A DNA stretch of 64,000 nucleotides from assembly GCF_963576545.1 (NCBI RefSeq), contig NC_083651.1, positions 9,529,386 to 9,593,385 on the forward strand, in the 5' to 3' direction. This DNA comes from Limanda limanda. Taxonomy: Eukaryota > Chordata > Actinopteri > Pleuronectiformes > Pleuronectidae. How positions within the stretch are numbered: position 1 is the first letter of the stretch; each line of letters begins with the position of its first letter. The translations under genes were made by a program, and so were the position numbers. Under the pieces are notes generated by a model that was given only the letters and a program-made list of their open reading frames with translations, was not told the DNA's origin and did no database searches. Below, piece after piece: positions 1-13,980 of the stretch.

Positions 1-3000
1 CATTGTAACCGTTTGTTTTAGTTTGTATATGGAAAACAGATGCTTTATTTTTCTCTTTGAGAGTCTGGTGCAAGTTGCTAACTTTTTAAATATGAATTCA
101 ATGTTTGACTTCGTATCTGATCATGGTTCTTTCCACTTAACCTTTTTTTAACTGGTCAAAATATCAGGTCTGAGGATCATAGACCCAGTAGCTCTTTTCA
201 ATAAATATTAAGTTTCCATAGCTTTTTTTCTGCCATCCATGAGCTGCAGGAAGTACTTTTTACTTAAAGTAACATTTTACTCAAGTAATAATACAATTAA
301 ACAAACAAAGATGTACTCAAGTAAAAGTAAAAGTAACACACTTACAGTAATCGGATTTTGTCTGGATTTTGAAGTTTAGTTTGGCAATCAATGAATTTAT
401 TAATTGTATCTATGAAAATCTTAACATTATTTTTGAATATTTTGGAATTCAACAAACTCAAGAAAAGATAACCAACCAAATCTTATATAGGGGACAATAT
501 GCAAGATGTTGGTAGTGTATATGTGGTCAATAGATAGCACATTATGAACCTATATGAATAGCGTAAATAACAACAAAATATATCAGCCATAAAGCAGGAC
601 ACGTCTATTTTGAGGTTTAAAAGAAAAATCTACTTCATGTGGTGCTCCAAACCTTTAAAATATATATATATATACTAGATATGCCAAAAAATCCTATTCA
701 ATAAACTGATAACATTAACTAATTCAATGTTTTGTTTTGCTTGTTGTATTTCTGAATTATTTGTGTAAATCTGCTGAAACATATTCAAACTCAAAAATGT
801 AAAACATGAAAATGGTTGTATTAGTTTAAAATCAATAAAATCCTCGAGATTTTTTTTTTATTTTGGTTCGTTTTTTTATTTTGGTTCGTAATTATCTTTT
901 GCTGCTGTGCAAGTTTTCAGTTTTGCCTTCTACTGATTAACTCTAAAAACGAATGGATTTCATAACCACAGCTTTTTTCACTGGAGACACATGGGGTGTA
1001 TTTTTCATCCTGTTCTGGTGCAGTCATTGACCCAGACGTTTGGCTGAGGTGTCTTCCTGCCTGTCAGCCGCAGGAAGTGCCTCCAAACAGACGAGGCATT
1101 TAGCTCCCAGGTGCAGACCAACTATTGGCCGGCCTTACCCAGATGGATAGTAGTCCTTCCACCATAAAGACACTAGTCTTCCCCCTGCCCTGAAGCCACC
1201 GGTGCTCCTGCCCTGGTCCAGCCTCATCAAAAGGCGCCTGGAAGCTGGGAGGCGGATATGCTGAGCCCCAAATCAAGCTCACTTTTCTCTGCCTGGTGGA
1301 TACAAAACGTGGGGGAGGTGCACTTTTATGTTAGACACCAGCTTCTTTCTCTCTCCTCCTTTCTGACTTCTGTATGTATGGCTCCCTGCAGGTGTCCTTT
1401 TTGTCTCTTGACACAGAAACCACATCCCCAAAAATACAGTGAAAGCATCACGGCTGGCCTTCTTTCATTACTCCGTTTAGTACGTCTCATTGTTAGATAG
1501 GCACTAGAATCAAATTGAGCTCACACACAGACACACACACAGACACACACACACAAAACACACACACACACACATTCATCCTGGCTGCCTGCACTCTGTT
1601 TTCCTGCAGGTGCGAGGGCCATCCGCCTGGCCCTTTTCATGGGGCCCTCCCTTTCCTGTCCGTCTGGAATCCATCCATTCAGCTTCAATCACAGCACCAG
1701 GCGGACGCCACCGGACCACTGGCAGGGAAGGGAAGCGCCTCCACACACATCTTTCACTTGTTGAACGACAAGAGACGAGCGGCCGGGGACGAAAGAAAGG
1801 GTCTTCCTCCTCTGCATCTCCTTCTGCTTTCATCGTAAACAACTTGCTTTCTGTGTGTAACGGTGCGGTGCTTCCCCTCTTCCCCCTGCCTTCCTTTTCT
1901 CCCTCTCAGATGGGCTTTACAAGCAGGGGGTGCGGGTGGGGGGATGCAAAGAAGAGGACGACCAGGCTCAGTGATGCCGAGGCCTTTTTGTGGCTCATGA
2001 ATGGCACATCTGAGGTTTCCAGCCTTGCTTGGTGCACCACGCCAGCTTCACCTGTGGTCGGAGTCAATTGGTCTGTTGTCTGCCGGCCTGGAACCGTGCC
2101 CAGATCTCTGCCAGCCAATTTGGTTAGCGTAGCCGCTCAGAGCTGAGCAACAATAACCTCCCCCTCTACACCATCAATTAACTCTCCCCACACAATGATG
2201 TAGCCATTGACTGTTTGCCAAAACTGTTCTCTGACACAATTAACACGTACAGCTAATACCTGCTCTCCAGCACATAACAAAGTCCTTAAAAGGTTGTTGA
2301 AGTTGTTGAACGGCTGTAGTGGCACATTCCATGAAGCTCACTATGTTGTTTTGTTTGTTATCTTTACAAAAGGTAATTAGTTGGGACAACTTTTATTGTT
2401 TGGAATGGTTGACTCTTGAATTTTTTGTGGTAAATTCCTTTTTTTGAACAAAACATATTTAGTTGGTGCAACAACAGATGATTTTCTCAAAAAGTTAAGA
2501 GTTGGCCTCAAAACTTTAAAATCTATTGCAGTTAGTTGCCTTGAGTTTTTGACTTTTCCTATTTTATTCATTATATTGCAAAACTACTATTATTTATTAC
2601 ACTTAATGAAAACAGAGCCTCACTGAGATAAATAAATTCCTCTAGAAAAACTTCCTTGATGACAAATGCACCAAAAAAAAAAAAAGTAAAAAATTACAAA
2701 TCATCTTCCGTCGGAAAAAGATCTGATCTCTTCATATTAAAAAACTGCTGATTGGAGTTTTTCACACACAATATGAGAGTGTTAAATCGTGTTTTAATGT
2801 TGGTTCTTGTTACTTATGTCATAACACAAAAATAAAAAAAAAATCCTCAAAAATGATTGCCTTAATTGTCAACTATATGTTCACTGTGTGTTTGAATTGT
2901 GTTTGAATGTAAAACCTTTCCTAATATCTCTAAAACACCCACTGATCCTTTTTTTCGGATATTTCCTTGGTCATCACTTGCTCCTCATCTCACTACCAAA

Positions 3001-3200
3001 CACCAGAAAGCCAGACGTGCACATACGTGTGTTTGTAAAGAGCTCATCATGTGTTGGGGAGGAGTTGAGCTGAGGTGGGGATATGTGAGGGGACCATTTA
3101 ACTCACTTTACCACTGTGCGAGCTGCCATTCCTGCCACATGCAGCTGTGGAAGTGACATAAAGCCGAGCTGCCACTTTAGGAAGCTCGTGCCACCAGAAA
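1..3200. other. 5' flank of olig1, no gene seen
   Basis: No exon with a recognisable protein is visible on either strand. The first 1 kb is AT-rich and contains short tracts typical of degraded transposons. Positions 1522-1573 hold an interrupted CA tract. About 1600-2150 is clearly GC-richer than its surroundings and is a possible regulatory patch upstream of olig1, but nothing in the sequence proves function. olig2, which neighbours olig1 in most vertebrates (established knowledge), is not in this interval. Confidence 0.6.
256..345. mobile_element. hAT/Tol2-like degenerate terminal fragment
   Basis: The stretch repeats short motifs of the type ACTCAAGTAA and AGTAAAAGTAAAAGTA on both strands (for example around 290 and 313-335). 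Such motifs are typical of the ends of Tol2-like hAT elements in fish. No transposase frame and no clear target duplication are present, so this is a scrap at most. The assignment rests on motif resemblance only. Confidence 0.35.
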
Positions 3201-3448
3201 CCTCTGAAGCCAAAAGTAAAGTGAGTCGTCATTGTGCTGGATGGCTCCTGTTTTCTACAATCACAGGGGAGAAGAACAGGTGGAGGAAATAAAGATTTGA
3301 TCTTTGCACTTTGTGGATTTTTTTATTTCTAAAGCAGCAGTTAAGCTTTTTTTTGCTTGACTGAGAGACTACTTTTAATTCAACGCTCAAACTTTTGCTG
3401 AAGACAGTGGACTACAACTCTGAAGAGAAACACACCTCGGAGGAGACT

Positions 3449-4231
3449 ATGAACGTGCTGTCGAACCCGGTGATCAGGGCCCAGGAACAGTCTCTACCTC
3501 TCTGTGGCCCCGGGTCGGTCCAGGACTTACCACATTGCCCTCCAGGCTTCAACCTGGGCTCCCGCCTCCACCCGGCACCATTGCTTAGCCTCCAGAGCAG
3601 CCAAAGATCGATCAAACCACAGAGGGAGCTGAGCCCTGAGGAGCAGCAGGAGCTCAGGAGGAAGATCAACAGCAGGGAGAGGAAGCGGATGCAGGACTTG
3701 AACATTGCCATGGATGCCCTGAGGGAGGTCATGGTGCCTTATGCCTCCTCACCTTCCTCTGTCTCCTCTCATGCGCACCAGCCTGGCGCTCCTCCAGGCC
3801 GCAGGCTCTCCAAGATCTCCACTCTGGTCCTGGCCAGGAACTACATCCTCCTCCTGGGTTCGTCCCTGCAAGAGATGCGGCGGCTGCTGGGAGAGGTGAG
3901 CATCGGGATGGGAGTGAACACAGGGCCGGTCCCCCGACTGCTGCTCGCTGGAGGGTGGCCCCTCATCTCCGGCCCCAGTCAGCTTCTACTTACCCACGAA
4001 TCCATCCTCACTTCAGCAGCTGCCTCTTCTTCGTCCCCGTTGTCTTCCTCCTCCACTTCCTCATCCGCTGCTGCTAAATGTCCCCTGCTGTCTCCGGGCC
4101 CCATGGAACCCTCACTGGCCCCAGTGCAGTGGAGCTCTACAGGTGCCTCGGGGGGGCCCCTGTGCCCGTGTGGAGTCTGCAGACTGCCCAGATTCAGTCA
4201 CTCAGCTGTGGTGCCCAGATTCCCAAAGTGA
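3449..4231 (+). CDS. olig1: Oligodendrocyte transcription factor 1 (bHLH)
   Basis: This is an intact single-exon frame of 260 residues. The bHLH domain covers about residues 70-143: a basic region [13 protein letters not shown], helix 1 [13 protein letters not shown], a loop, and helix 2 [18 protein letters not shown]. Residues 137-150 ([14 protein letters not shown]) and the C-terminal block CPCGVCRLP near 239-247 match OLIG1 rather than OLIG2/3. A serine-rich run lies at about 193-206. The ATG at 3449 is chosen because it has A at -3; the frame is open 18 codons further upstream but has no ATG there. Known role of the family: a nuclear bHLH regulator of oligodendrocyte differentiation and myelin genes. 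The loop between helices is about nine residues longer than I recall for mammalian OLIG1. The gene stands alone on this strand, and olig2 must lie outside the window if linked. Confidence 0.93.
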   Translation: MNVLSNPVIRAQEQSLPLCGPGSVQDLPHCPPGFNLGSRLHPAPLLSLQSSQRSIKPQRELSPEEQQELRRKINSRERKRMQDLNIAMDALREVMVPYASSPSSVSSHAHQPGAPPGRRLSKISTLVLARNYILLLGSSLQEMRRLLGEVSIGMGVNTGPVPRLLLAGGWPLISGPSQLLLTHESILTSAAASSSSPLSSSSTSSSAAAKCPLLSPGPMEPSLAPVQWSSTGASGGPLCPCGVCRLPRFSHSAVVPRFPK

Positions 4232-4440
4232 AGAGGATCTGACGAATGGACTCGATGACTGTTACATGTATGCAACATTTTTATACGAAATTATTTTTCT
4301 AACATTCAAACATGTTGTTAATATTTTACTACACTATATACTCACAAATGTCCTTTTGAAATTGATGCAACTATTCTGTTTTTGGCACGACTGGCTCTTT
4401 GAATGTGATCATGCTTTGTTTTTCATGTTGCACAAGAGAA

Positions 4441-4446
4441 AATAAA
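4441..4446 (+). terminator. olig1: Poly(A) signal of olig1
   Basis: A canonical AATAAA lies 210 bases after the olig1 stop codon, in a T-rich 3' UTR. It is the first canonical hexamer after the stop, which implies a short 3' UTR. Another AATAAA-like cluster lies near 4554-4562, so alternative ends are possible. Confidence 0.6.
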
Positions 4447-6991
4447 CCACCTTGGAGTTTGTTGAATATTATGTGTAATGAACGTGTGCTCACTGCATAT
4501 GACTTAGTGAAAGTAGGTGACACTTTCAGGTACCGACAGCTGGAAGAAATCCAAATAAATAAATAATGGGTTCTTATAAAATAAAAATTATGCCATTTAA
4601 ATGCTTTGAAAACAAATCTAAATCTGCTTCCTACTGTGGGCAACAGAGTCCTGCATGAACACATCTTTCTTCAACATTTGGAACCTTTTTTTATTTGATG
4701 ATATCTGTATTCATGTTTTTATCTGTGCTCTTATCAGTGGTTTGAAGTAGGCGGGGCTGCACTGCGCAAACTGATCACATCAAATTTTGCATATTTGAAT
4801 AAATAACAGTAGAGAAACATAAAAAATATTTTAGACTTGAAGCCCGGTTTTCTGGACATTTCAGAAAGTATGTACAAAATAGACAAAAAAGCTATAATTA
4901 CTAACTCTAATTCTATGTGTTACACTGGGAAATAAATAGAACTAAGTTATTAGGATGAGAATAGATGGTCACATGTATCCTGACCCTTAAAGGGTGGTAG
5001 ATATGTATATTTGTATCAAATAAACTGAAAAGAAATAAGTGATGCAAAATATTGAATGACAAAAAATAAAAATCCGTCTTGAAAGAGTTGATGCAGCTAC
5101 ACTGAGCAGAACTATCACTTGAGTGCAACCAGATTTAAAGGTGTCACTCAGCAGACGTCAACCCTCTGCCAAGGCCCAACAGCTTAATTCTATCAAGCTG
5201 CACCGAACTCCGCTCACTCAAAGAAATCAGTTCACTAAATAGGGTTGATTTTTTAAACATGTTTTAAATCAAGAGCCATGATTTATTCCGTGGTAAAACT
5301 GTGAAAATGTTCAAGTTCTAACATTATTAAAGAAAGTTCCTGCAAATTCCTGGACCCGCCCCCTGTTCCAGATCTTATCATAATTTCATGGGTTCTTCTA
5401 TGACCCATAACATAGTTTTGTGGACATTTTGCTTACATAAAAAAACATTGGAAATGAAAACATTAGAAAGAGGAAGTTAAAGAACAAATCCCAAAATATT
5501 TAAGGATTAATTCAGATTCTGTGAATAATACATATCGTACACAAAAAATGTCATAACACAAACATCTGCTCAGTTTTGTTGGTGGTGCATCACTTCTTTC
5601 TTTCTTTCATTAAAGCAAAAACTTTATTTAGACACTGTTCGTTTTTAATCCATCAGCCTCATTATGGAGTCAACAATAATTGCGGTAATTTTAATCGCAT
5701 CCAAAGCAGGTAAATACTAAAAGTTCCTGTTAGTGTTATCTTTTATTTACAAGTACTTTTTTGTGCAGTTAAATGTAAAAACTAACTTTTTACAGCTTTC
5801 AACCTGTTGAATCCCAGCGCAACATCTGTCCCACACAGCTCAGAGAAGGAAAATAAAATCCAAGCAACTTCCCCTGGTGCTTTACCACGTTCATTGGATC
5901 TGCTTCTCTGTAATTTCGGATCTACCTCACACTCTGACAAGATGCCGACTTGAAAAGCTCCCTCCGCCCTCCACGCCACCTCAACAACAGTGAAACAGTC
6001 CTCATCTCTTCCCCCCATTCACCGCTCCTCCAAGCAAAAGATCAAAACCCACCCGTGTAATTACTGCTCAGCAGAATGGAGGCCTTTTGATTATTAGCCC
6101 CCTCTTTCTCCTCCATGCTCAAATTCTTGATGTTTCTCTGTGTCGAGGAGCCCGGACGGGTGATTTGGTGCCACTCATTACACTCACTCCACAATATGCT
6201 CAAACGCCCAGAAAATGTGTCTCGCTGAATGGACTTCACTCCTGCGAACTCGCCACCCCTCTGGAAGGAAGCAGGCGGCCTCACTCTGAGCAAGAATAAG
6301 AGGCGCTGGCAGGAGGGAGGGGATTCTGCAGTGCAGCCTGCATGAATAAAAATAATGAAAATAATCATAATGCTGATAAAATACTCAAAATAATTGCTAC
6401 ACCACCGGAATAAGAGGATTATGGAGGGCAGATATGTGAATGGTGGTGAGTGAAAGGACGGGAATCTGTCAGCATCAGGGAGGACAAAAGAGGAGCTGGA
6501 TGCCATTAAGTGAGATTAAGCTAAATCAGGCTTGATTTTCTTAGGAGGAAAAGAAGGAGGACGGAGAAGAGGGTGAGAGTGAAGGAGGAGAGAAGAGGGA
6601 GAGAGGGAGGGTCTGATTGATAGATCAAAGTAAGACGTCCAAACTTCATGTCTTCCATTTACATATAGCTGCTTTATGCCTGCGGAGGGATTAGCTACCT
6701 TGCTATTTTCTCCGGGTCCTTCTCCATTCTGCTGCCTCGGCCTCACCATCAATTCCCTCCTGCTCTCAGGATGGTTCAGCCCTTCTTCTCCTCAGCCTCC
6801 TTAATTTCAACCCCCTTCTCCCTCTCTCCCCTTTTCTCTCTGTTTTTCCAAGAGCCTCTCACTTTCTCGCGTTTGGTGGTTTCATTGTTGCGGCGACGCA
6901 GGGGTCTGGTCAGTCTTTGTGTTAAGCACTTTAACTCATCTCCATTTCATCACTGCTGCTCAATGGGGCGAGGAGAGCTCGTAAGACAATG

Positions 6992-7119
<128 letters not shown>

Positions 7120-7952
7120 AAGACACATGATTCTGCAGATTCAGCACTAAATACTTTTCACAACAAATCCACAACCTGTGGTATTTTATTTTCTAGAAAT
7201 ATGACTTCTTTCTCCATTTTACCAGATAAAAAAAAGTCTGAATGATATTTAAATGTTTTTGGAAATATGAGAAACACAATTCTGCGAAAAAAACAGCACA
7301 ATAAAATATAAAAACAACCCGTTTCAAATTCTTGGAACAAACTGGAGTTTCCAACACTATGTAATTGTAAGTAAAATAATGGCATTTAAAGTAAGTAATA
7401 AAGTGCATTAGAAGCATGTCATTGCTCTTTTCCAGAATGTGTAACTTCAATTGACCATCAGCTTTGACAAATTGAAGTCCTCATTGTTAGCTTTAAGTCA
7501 ATTTATCCATTATCTACTCTTTTTATTGTGCATTTCTGCCTCTGAATACATAGTTTATTTTTTCCTCTGGAGCATTAAATACATTTTTGCATCCTCTGCT
7601 TCTGTAGCCTGGTCCGTCGGCACCGCTCACCTCTGGCAAATCAGTTTTAATGATTGGTGTAAAACGCATCACCAGTGTGGGAATGTCACCACAGACACCG
7701 GATTTACAACCCCTGAAGGCTTGTACAGCTAAATCATTTGACCTGTCTCTGATTAATGGCTTGATTTGCATGTTGTGTTTTCATATAATGGATCTTCTTC
7801 ACATGACTTGATTTCAGATCTCTCAGGTCAATATCTGAAGCAGTATTAACCGAAACTGTGATTTGACTTGATTATCAGGCTATAACCAGATATACCAACA
7901 GTTTGGAGTCAGTCATTTGAAGACTGATTACGTCACAGCAGTGCGACTTGTC

Positions 7953-8356
7953 TGTCCCAATTCGAAGGCTCCTTCAAATACTATCAACGTATGTGTCCTT
8001 CCACCCCTGGGCCACAGAGACTCCCATGGGTGGATCCTTCCCGGCCCATAATATCCCAGGATTCATTGCGCTTCAGTGACAAATTGTTTTTTAAAGAGTT
8101 GATGGCGGCAGCAGGCGAGGAGAAAACGTCTTTAAATTTAAATATTGGCTACGGTAAACAGTTTACATCTTTTTGCAGTATTTAAACAACCGAAGAACTT
8201 CTTTCTCGTAGCTCTGTTGCTAGACGACGGCTGTAAGAGCAGAGCAAGCTGGTGGTGCAATAAGAAGACCATTTCGGTTCAGCCGATGAAGGATGCAGCC
8301 AAATTTGACGGCATAGACCTGGTCTCCCCGAAGGATTCGGCTTCTGAATTGACACA
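7953..8356. mobile_element. Possible degenerate MITE, about 404 bp
   Basis: The left end reads TGTCCCAATTC and the right end, read on the minus strand, reads TGTGTCAATTC, so 9 of 11 bases agree as inverted ends. The body is composition-shifted from its flanks and contains phrases I associate with fish MITEs near the left end (8030-8070). No target-site duplication could be seen. The boundaries and superfamily are uncertain. Confidence 0.35.
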
Positions 8357-10871
8357 GCTACATTATGGTCCCCTAGTGGCCGCAGGGATCATGAATCTTA
8401 TTTGTCCAGGAGGAAATCAGGAGCCATTATGGGGAAGCTAAAGATGGAGAAGGTCTGTTGTGGATTAAATGGACATGAATGGACAGTCTTTCCTGTCCCA
8501 CATATGTCTTTACATTAACAGATTTTTATGATTCACTAAATCAACCGTACAGCACCAGGGGAGCAATGGGACTTATTTCTAACTCTTTCTCGAAATTGTC
8601 CAAATCCAATTAGCTGCTCTATGCTCCAACATGTGTCTCCAACGTGGATCGTCCACATTGTCTTCCACTGTCCCCTCTCCTGCAGCCTCTCATCTCCGAG
8701 TGTTGTTTGCCTCCAGCCTTTGTCGTACTGTTTCACAGCACTTAACCAGTCAACGTGGGGAGTCCTTGGCTTAGGAAGTCCTGAGCCATAAATTTCATCT
8801 CCACAATGAGCGGAGCACAGGGGCTGGTCAGGACCCCCATTTACTTTCCAACCCAGCTTTTATTCATCCCCTCCCTAAATAACATCAGGCCCTCCTGTGC
8901 TGTCCCACCCTGAAATTCCTGATCCCCTGTGTCACCCCATTTTGTCTCAGACCGGGCCGATACAACGGGGTTACCGCCGAGCCCGCCGGCCCGCTCATTA
9001 AGCATCGTGTTCTCTCCCACCCATTCCAGCCCTCTGTCCTATTCACGCCGCGGCCCTCATTACAACTTTACAGGCTACCATCAGCCGTCACCTCATTACC
9101 CCGAACGACGGGCTGAGATGGTGTGTGGTCACCGGAGACGTATTGTCTTTGCAAAATCAGAAATGATCTCCAAAGCTTGCTAATTGTTTTGGCTTGGGGG
9201 AAAAATCATGCTGATTTGTTTTCATGTGTTAATATTGAAGGTGACGACAGTGAAAACATCTAAAGAACTCACTCTGGCACTGCAGGGTCATTAGAGTTAA
9301 AAGTTAAGCTCCGATTTCCTTCTGCATCTCTATTGAAGATAAATATTGAATCCCAACAAGCAACAAACACACAGATGGACGCGAAAAACGTTAACTCTTC
9401 GGTGAAGGTATGATAATTTGCTTTGTCAAACAAGTGTAAGCTTAACTTTTTGGGGGGATTTCAAGGTGGTGTTTGATGCAGAGGCCGAATTCTTTAACAA
9501 TCACATATAGTCCCAGATGTGGTGTTAAAACTCTCCTTGTTTGTTACTCAAATAATCGAATTTCCTCCAACTTTGGGGACGCTAATGAGCTTCATCATCT
9601 TTCTATTAATAAGTACGTGGCCCCTGATGGCTAAAGGCCCTCTGTCTTTCTCAGGTTACTATGGAGACAACAACATGTCTGCCCTTGTTTTTCTCAAATG
9701 CTGAAATTGTGCAAGAAAACTAATAGTAGTGGATTCTCATACAAAGAATCTGCATCCCTCAAACATAAACTAACGCTGTGTTTGGATGATCATGCATTTA
9801 TGAAAGTGATCAGTATATATAGCTGATCCAGAATATTGTATTTTATGATATTATGTCTTCCATTTGTGATCATCGACATTCAAAAATCTGAAAAACATTT
9901 TTGTAAAATGGTCCAATGGATTAAAACATGCAAAGACACCATGGTCCTTTAAATGTGTGTGTGAGAGTGTGTGTGTGTGTCTCTGTGGTAATGAACCCCT
10001 GGCCCTCAGTTTGCCCTCTGAACCCACGGTGGCCTTGGAAGCAGGAATTCCAGTTAACACATCACAGATCAGTTTTCTTTTCTTCTCGTTTTGTGTTTCT
10101 GTTGCTTCTCGCCAAACGTTGGCTGGGTGTCGCCGAGGCCTGACAGCCACCAGCCCCTGTCCCTCCTCTGTTTTCCTGTTCTCTTTCTTTCCTTCCTTTC
10201 TCCCGCTCCTCTGTTTAGGCTCCTCTTTCTTGCCTCCTTTTCTGCTTAATTGAGTTGTTTGGCAGGCGGGCTTGTCAGACAGCACCGTCTATGTGGGGAG
10301 TCTGAGGGGCAGGGGGGCACCCGCCATTGTGCTCCCAGAGACGGGTTAGTTTTTCACTGTTACTGCTGCATGAGTGAACATGGCCCAGTTTAGCACCAGG
10401 GGGGAGCGGGAGTTACATCTCTGAAATATCGAGAAGGCTGCATTTTTTTTAATCTAATATGTAAAAGATAATCTGTTTCTAAACTTCATCTTGAGATGTG
10501 GCTCATCAAAAAGTTTTTATTACAAATTTAAGTTTTGGCCAATTTCACTCATGTGCAACCATAATTTCCAGGTAGAAAGGATGGAACGGCACATACAAAC
10601 AGATGCATTACACATTTTCTGATATCAAACCTGTAGAAAATATTGAAATGACTCTTTAACGTAAGAATTTAAGTGTCACGGATCTAAGTGTCCTGTATTT
10701 GTATTTAAATTTAATAAGTCTACAAATAGGATTTGGACCTTTCAGAGAGAAGAGAGTCTCCTCAGTTTTAAGTGCTCTGCAAAGCCATAAATATCATCTC
10801 CATAGGAGAGAGTAGAGTGGTGTGAAGAAGGCAAACACTGAGTGTGTGTGGAGTCATCAATCATCAGGACA

Positions 10872-10875
<4 letters not shown>

Positions 10876-10948
<73 letters not shown>
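10876..10948. repeat. (GA)n microsatellite
   Basis: An uninterrupted purine-only GA tract of about 73 bases. A polypurine mirror repeat like this can form triplex H-DNA (established knowledge). Confidence 0.97.
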
Positions 10949-10950
<2 letters not shown>

Positions 10951-11746
10951 GTAGGGGAGAATTCGCATTTCACTTTTTCATGGCAGTCGTGTGATAACGT
11001 AACTTTGATAATGTAAAAAATAAAGGCCTCTGATGTGATCACAGATTTAAGATCAGTACAGAGGATTTTATCTTCTATTGAAAAACAAAGTGGTCACAGC
11101 CACAGTTCCGTGGAAAAGTCCTTGTTTGCTCCATATCTCTTGTTCATATTAAATAATCATGATTCCACTTCCTTGCTCTTGTTAAGAATCCCAGAATCCA
11201 GTTGAACCAGTAGGTTAAGCGTTTAACCTATTTACATATGCCTCCACATGATTGTCGATTATTTTCCAAAACATGACTATAACGGTTTTGTTTTCAGCCC
11301 CGTTTATTTTTTTGATTGTCGTCACAATGAGTGACAGAACTAAGTGGAATTATGGGACATAAGCCAAGAAAGAAAATATAAAATATTAGCAACAATAAAG
11401 GTTCAGGAATATTTTTCATCAGTATCTTTAACATTGCGAGACCAATTAATAAATCATGTATCTTGGCATATTAAGGGAACTAAGATATGAGCTGTACTGA
11501 GTGTTTTTCTGTTTGCTGCTTGCTCCTTTGTCAAATGATTAAATATCTAAATAGATTTTCAATATAATATATCATATCACTTGTGCTCTTCTTTCAGTTA
11601 TCATTTTGAAACAGAAATATTGTGCTGCAAGTTTGTGGGTCATTAATACAAGACATTTTTAAGACAAATGTTTTCGACTAATATCTGCAACAATCCGTCT
11701 TGTTTCTATTGTTACAATTGTGTTATTATTCTTTCGTCATCTTGTG

Positions 11747-11776
11747 TGTTTGTTTGTTTGTTTGTTTGTTTGTTTG
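11747..11776. repeat. (TTTG)n short tandem repeat
   Basis: About seven units of a tetranucleotide TTTG/GTTT in T-rich sequence. Confidence 0.85.
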
Positions 11777-11871
11777 GGACTGAAGGAGAAACACACTCTT
11801 CTCTTCCCTCAGGGTCCGTGAGCCTGTCCATCTGCTCACACACCAAAACAGACAACCAAGGGCAATGAGGG

Positions 11872-11872
<1 letters not shown>

Positions 11873-11935
<63 letters not shown>
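11873..11935. repeat. (TG)n microsatellite
   Basis: An alternating TG tract with one interruption (TTTG) in the middle. Confidence 0.95.
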
Positions 11936-12057
11936 TGTAAATATGAGGTTTTGAAGGGTTGGGTGTGTAGTCAGTTTACATGGTACAAGGTCTGGACCAG
12001 AGCCACTAGACTTCAGCTCTCTCCCTAAGGTTGCCCTCTCCTTACTTTAAACTCACG

Positions 12058-12174
<117 letters not shown>

Positions 12175-12293
12175 TGGGCTGCTCTGACAGCTACAACCCC
12201 CACAAACACATACACCGACACACTTGTGCCATCACACAGCCGTTCTCTTTCTGCTGACCAGCAGAAACCCTGGACACCTCAACCCAAGGACAG

Positions 12294-12332
12294 TGTGTGT
12301 GTGTGTGTGTGTGGGTGGGTGTGTGTGTGTGT
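12294..12332. repeat. (TG)n short microsatellite
   Basis: A TG tract interrupted by GGGTGGG. Together with the CA tract at 12058-12170 it makes a natural inverted pair. Confidence 0.9.
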
Positions 12333-13344
12333 GAGAGAGAGTGTACAGGGGTTGCTGGGGGCCACAGCTCACTCCTCCACTCCTCCAGCCTGCTGGAATG
12401 CCAAAACCAGCCGGCAGGGTCAAGGAAGGAGTCAAAACACTTCAGAGAAACGAGGAGAGGCCAAGCAGCGTTGTGCATTTTTATCACAGGTACATGATTT
12501 TGACCTATTGAACAATAAATGGAAATGACTTTACTCTGAAGTCTGGAAAAAAGTAAGTTAAAAGGTGGAGAACGTGTGTTGGCTGCTCGGCCTGAGAAGA
12601 AGGAAAACTCACCTTCATGCACTTGAACAGTGAGAAACAGTTTTCGTACAAATAGGGTTTAGTAGAATCTTCTCTGTGATATTCATACAAGAAGAACTAC
12701 ATTGTATTTGTAAGCCTCATTTAACATTATGCAAAGCTTATAACTTCATAAGTGTATCATTGAATTTAAGACAAGAGATGTGTCTTGGGGCTTTTAAATA
12801 ATTTGAAAACGGTTTTGGTCAGGCGTGCAACACAATATATAATCTGGCAGATTTCAGGTCCGATTCAGAATAATTTATTTATGACCACACGACCAAATTG
12901 GTTTCCTTTTGGACGTTTATTTGGACGTAGAGAGTGTTGACACAACACTATGACACCAGACATGATATGGATATGACCCTGCCAAATGATCGAGTGTTGT
13001 GAGGAGTTTAGAAACCTTATTTTAAGATGCCCACATTAAGAAATGTCCTACTGTGCTATTCATTGCAAACCTCTTATTTTAGAGAAAGACATGAGATCTG
13101 TTGGAGTGGTTATGTTTTCTATAAGATTTATACAGTATTTTGGACCATAACTCTGAATATAAGTAGTGTGATGGGTACCAGAGGAGCACAGTATGTGATT
13201 GTGTATGTGTTTGCGTTTTTCAGTGTGTGTATGTTTGTCTGTGTGTGTCTGCGTGCTGGGCAGTGTACCCACCATCCTGAGTCCTCTGTTGGGAAGGGCA
13301 CGGTCCATTCCTCCTGTGTGCAGGTGTCATGGTTGGACCTCTTC

Positions 13345-13362
13345 ATTTGCATACATTTGCAT
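13345..13362. promoter_or_regulatory. Paired POU/octamer motifs
   Basis: Two exact ATTTGCAT octamers (reverse complement of ATGCAAAT) lie at 13345-13352 and 13355-13362. They start 10 bases apart, one helical turn. They sit in a GC-richer patch with CAGGTG and CAGCTTCC nearby. POU-domain factors of the neural lineage bind octamers (established), and the only neural gene in the window is olig1. A link to it is inference. Confidence 0.4.
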
Positions 13363-13980
13363 GCTGTCAAACGGAGCTGCTGCTGACAGCTTCCAGAGCC
13401 GACTGTCTTCCTGGACCCCGGCCCAATCCTGTCGGCATGGTTACACGGGATGGGCAAAACGTGGCGCGGCGGGCTCGCGGCCAGAACGACGTGTCTCGAC
13501 GAGGGCCTCTCCGAGACGTCTTTGGGTGGACACACGTCAACTCCAATGACCTCCAAATGTCTCTGAGTGAGGCCAAAGAAGCATGTATGTATTTACAGTG
13601 TGTTGGTCCACAGCAATGTAGACACAAGTTTGATCCTTTCCCACAGAAACTAAACCATGAACTAAAAGTACATTTTGTGGATTCTATTGAGAATAATAAA
13701 GAACCATTAGGAGCATGTGAATCTACTATTGAAACCTTTTTCTACGCACATAGTTAATATAGCTTATGGTTGTGTGTTTGAAAGAAGATGGCTGAGGTGG
13801 TCAGGGAGCCTGAAAGACCCCAGAGAGGCTGTTCTTTCCACGTTAATATAAAAACACATTTAAATGAATTAGCAAATACAGTCAGTCATTCAACCATGTA
13901 TCCAGTCATTGCCACACATGTATGACAACATTCTGTTATTGTTAAATAGAAATGGTCTGTATATCAAGAGTCTTCTTGCC

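Noticed and set aside
3395..3448. In-frame extension of olig1 upstream of 3449
   Set aside because: The extension has no ATG (it would begin at TTG), and the ATG at 3449 has A at -3.
6042..6506. 154-residue minus-strand open frame
   Set aside because: Biased composition, no family resemblance, no splice or promoter context.
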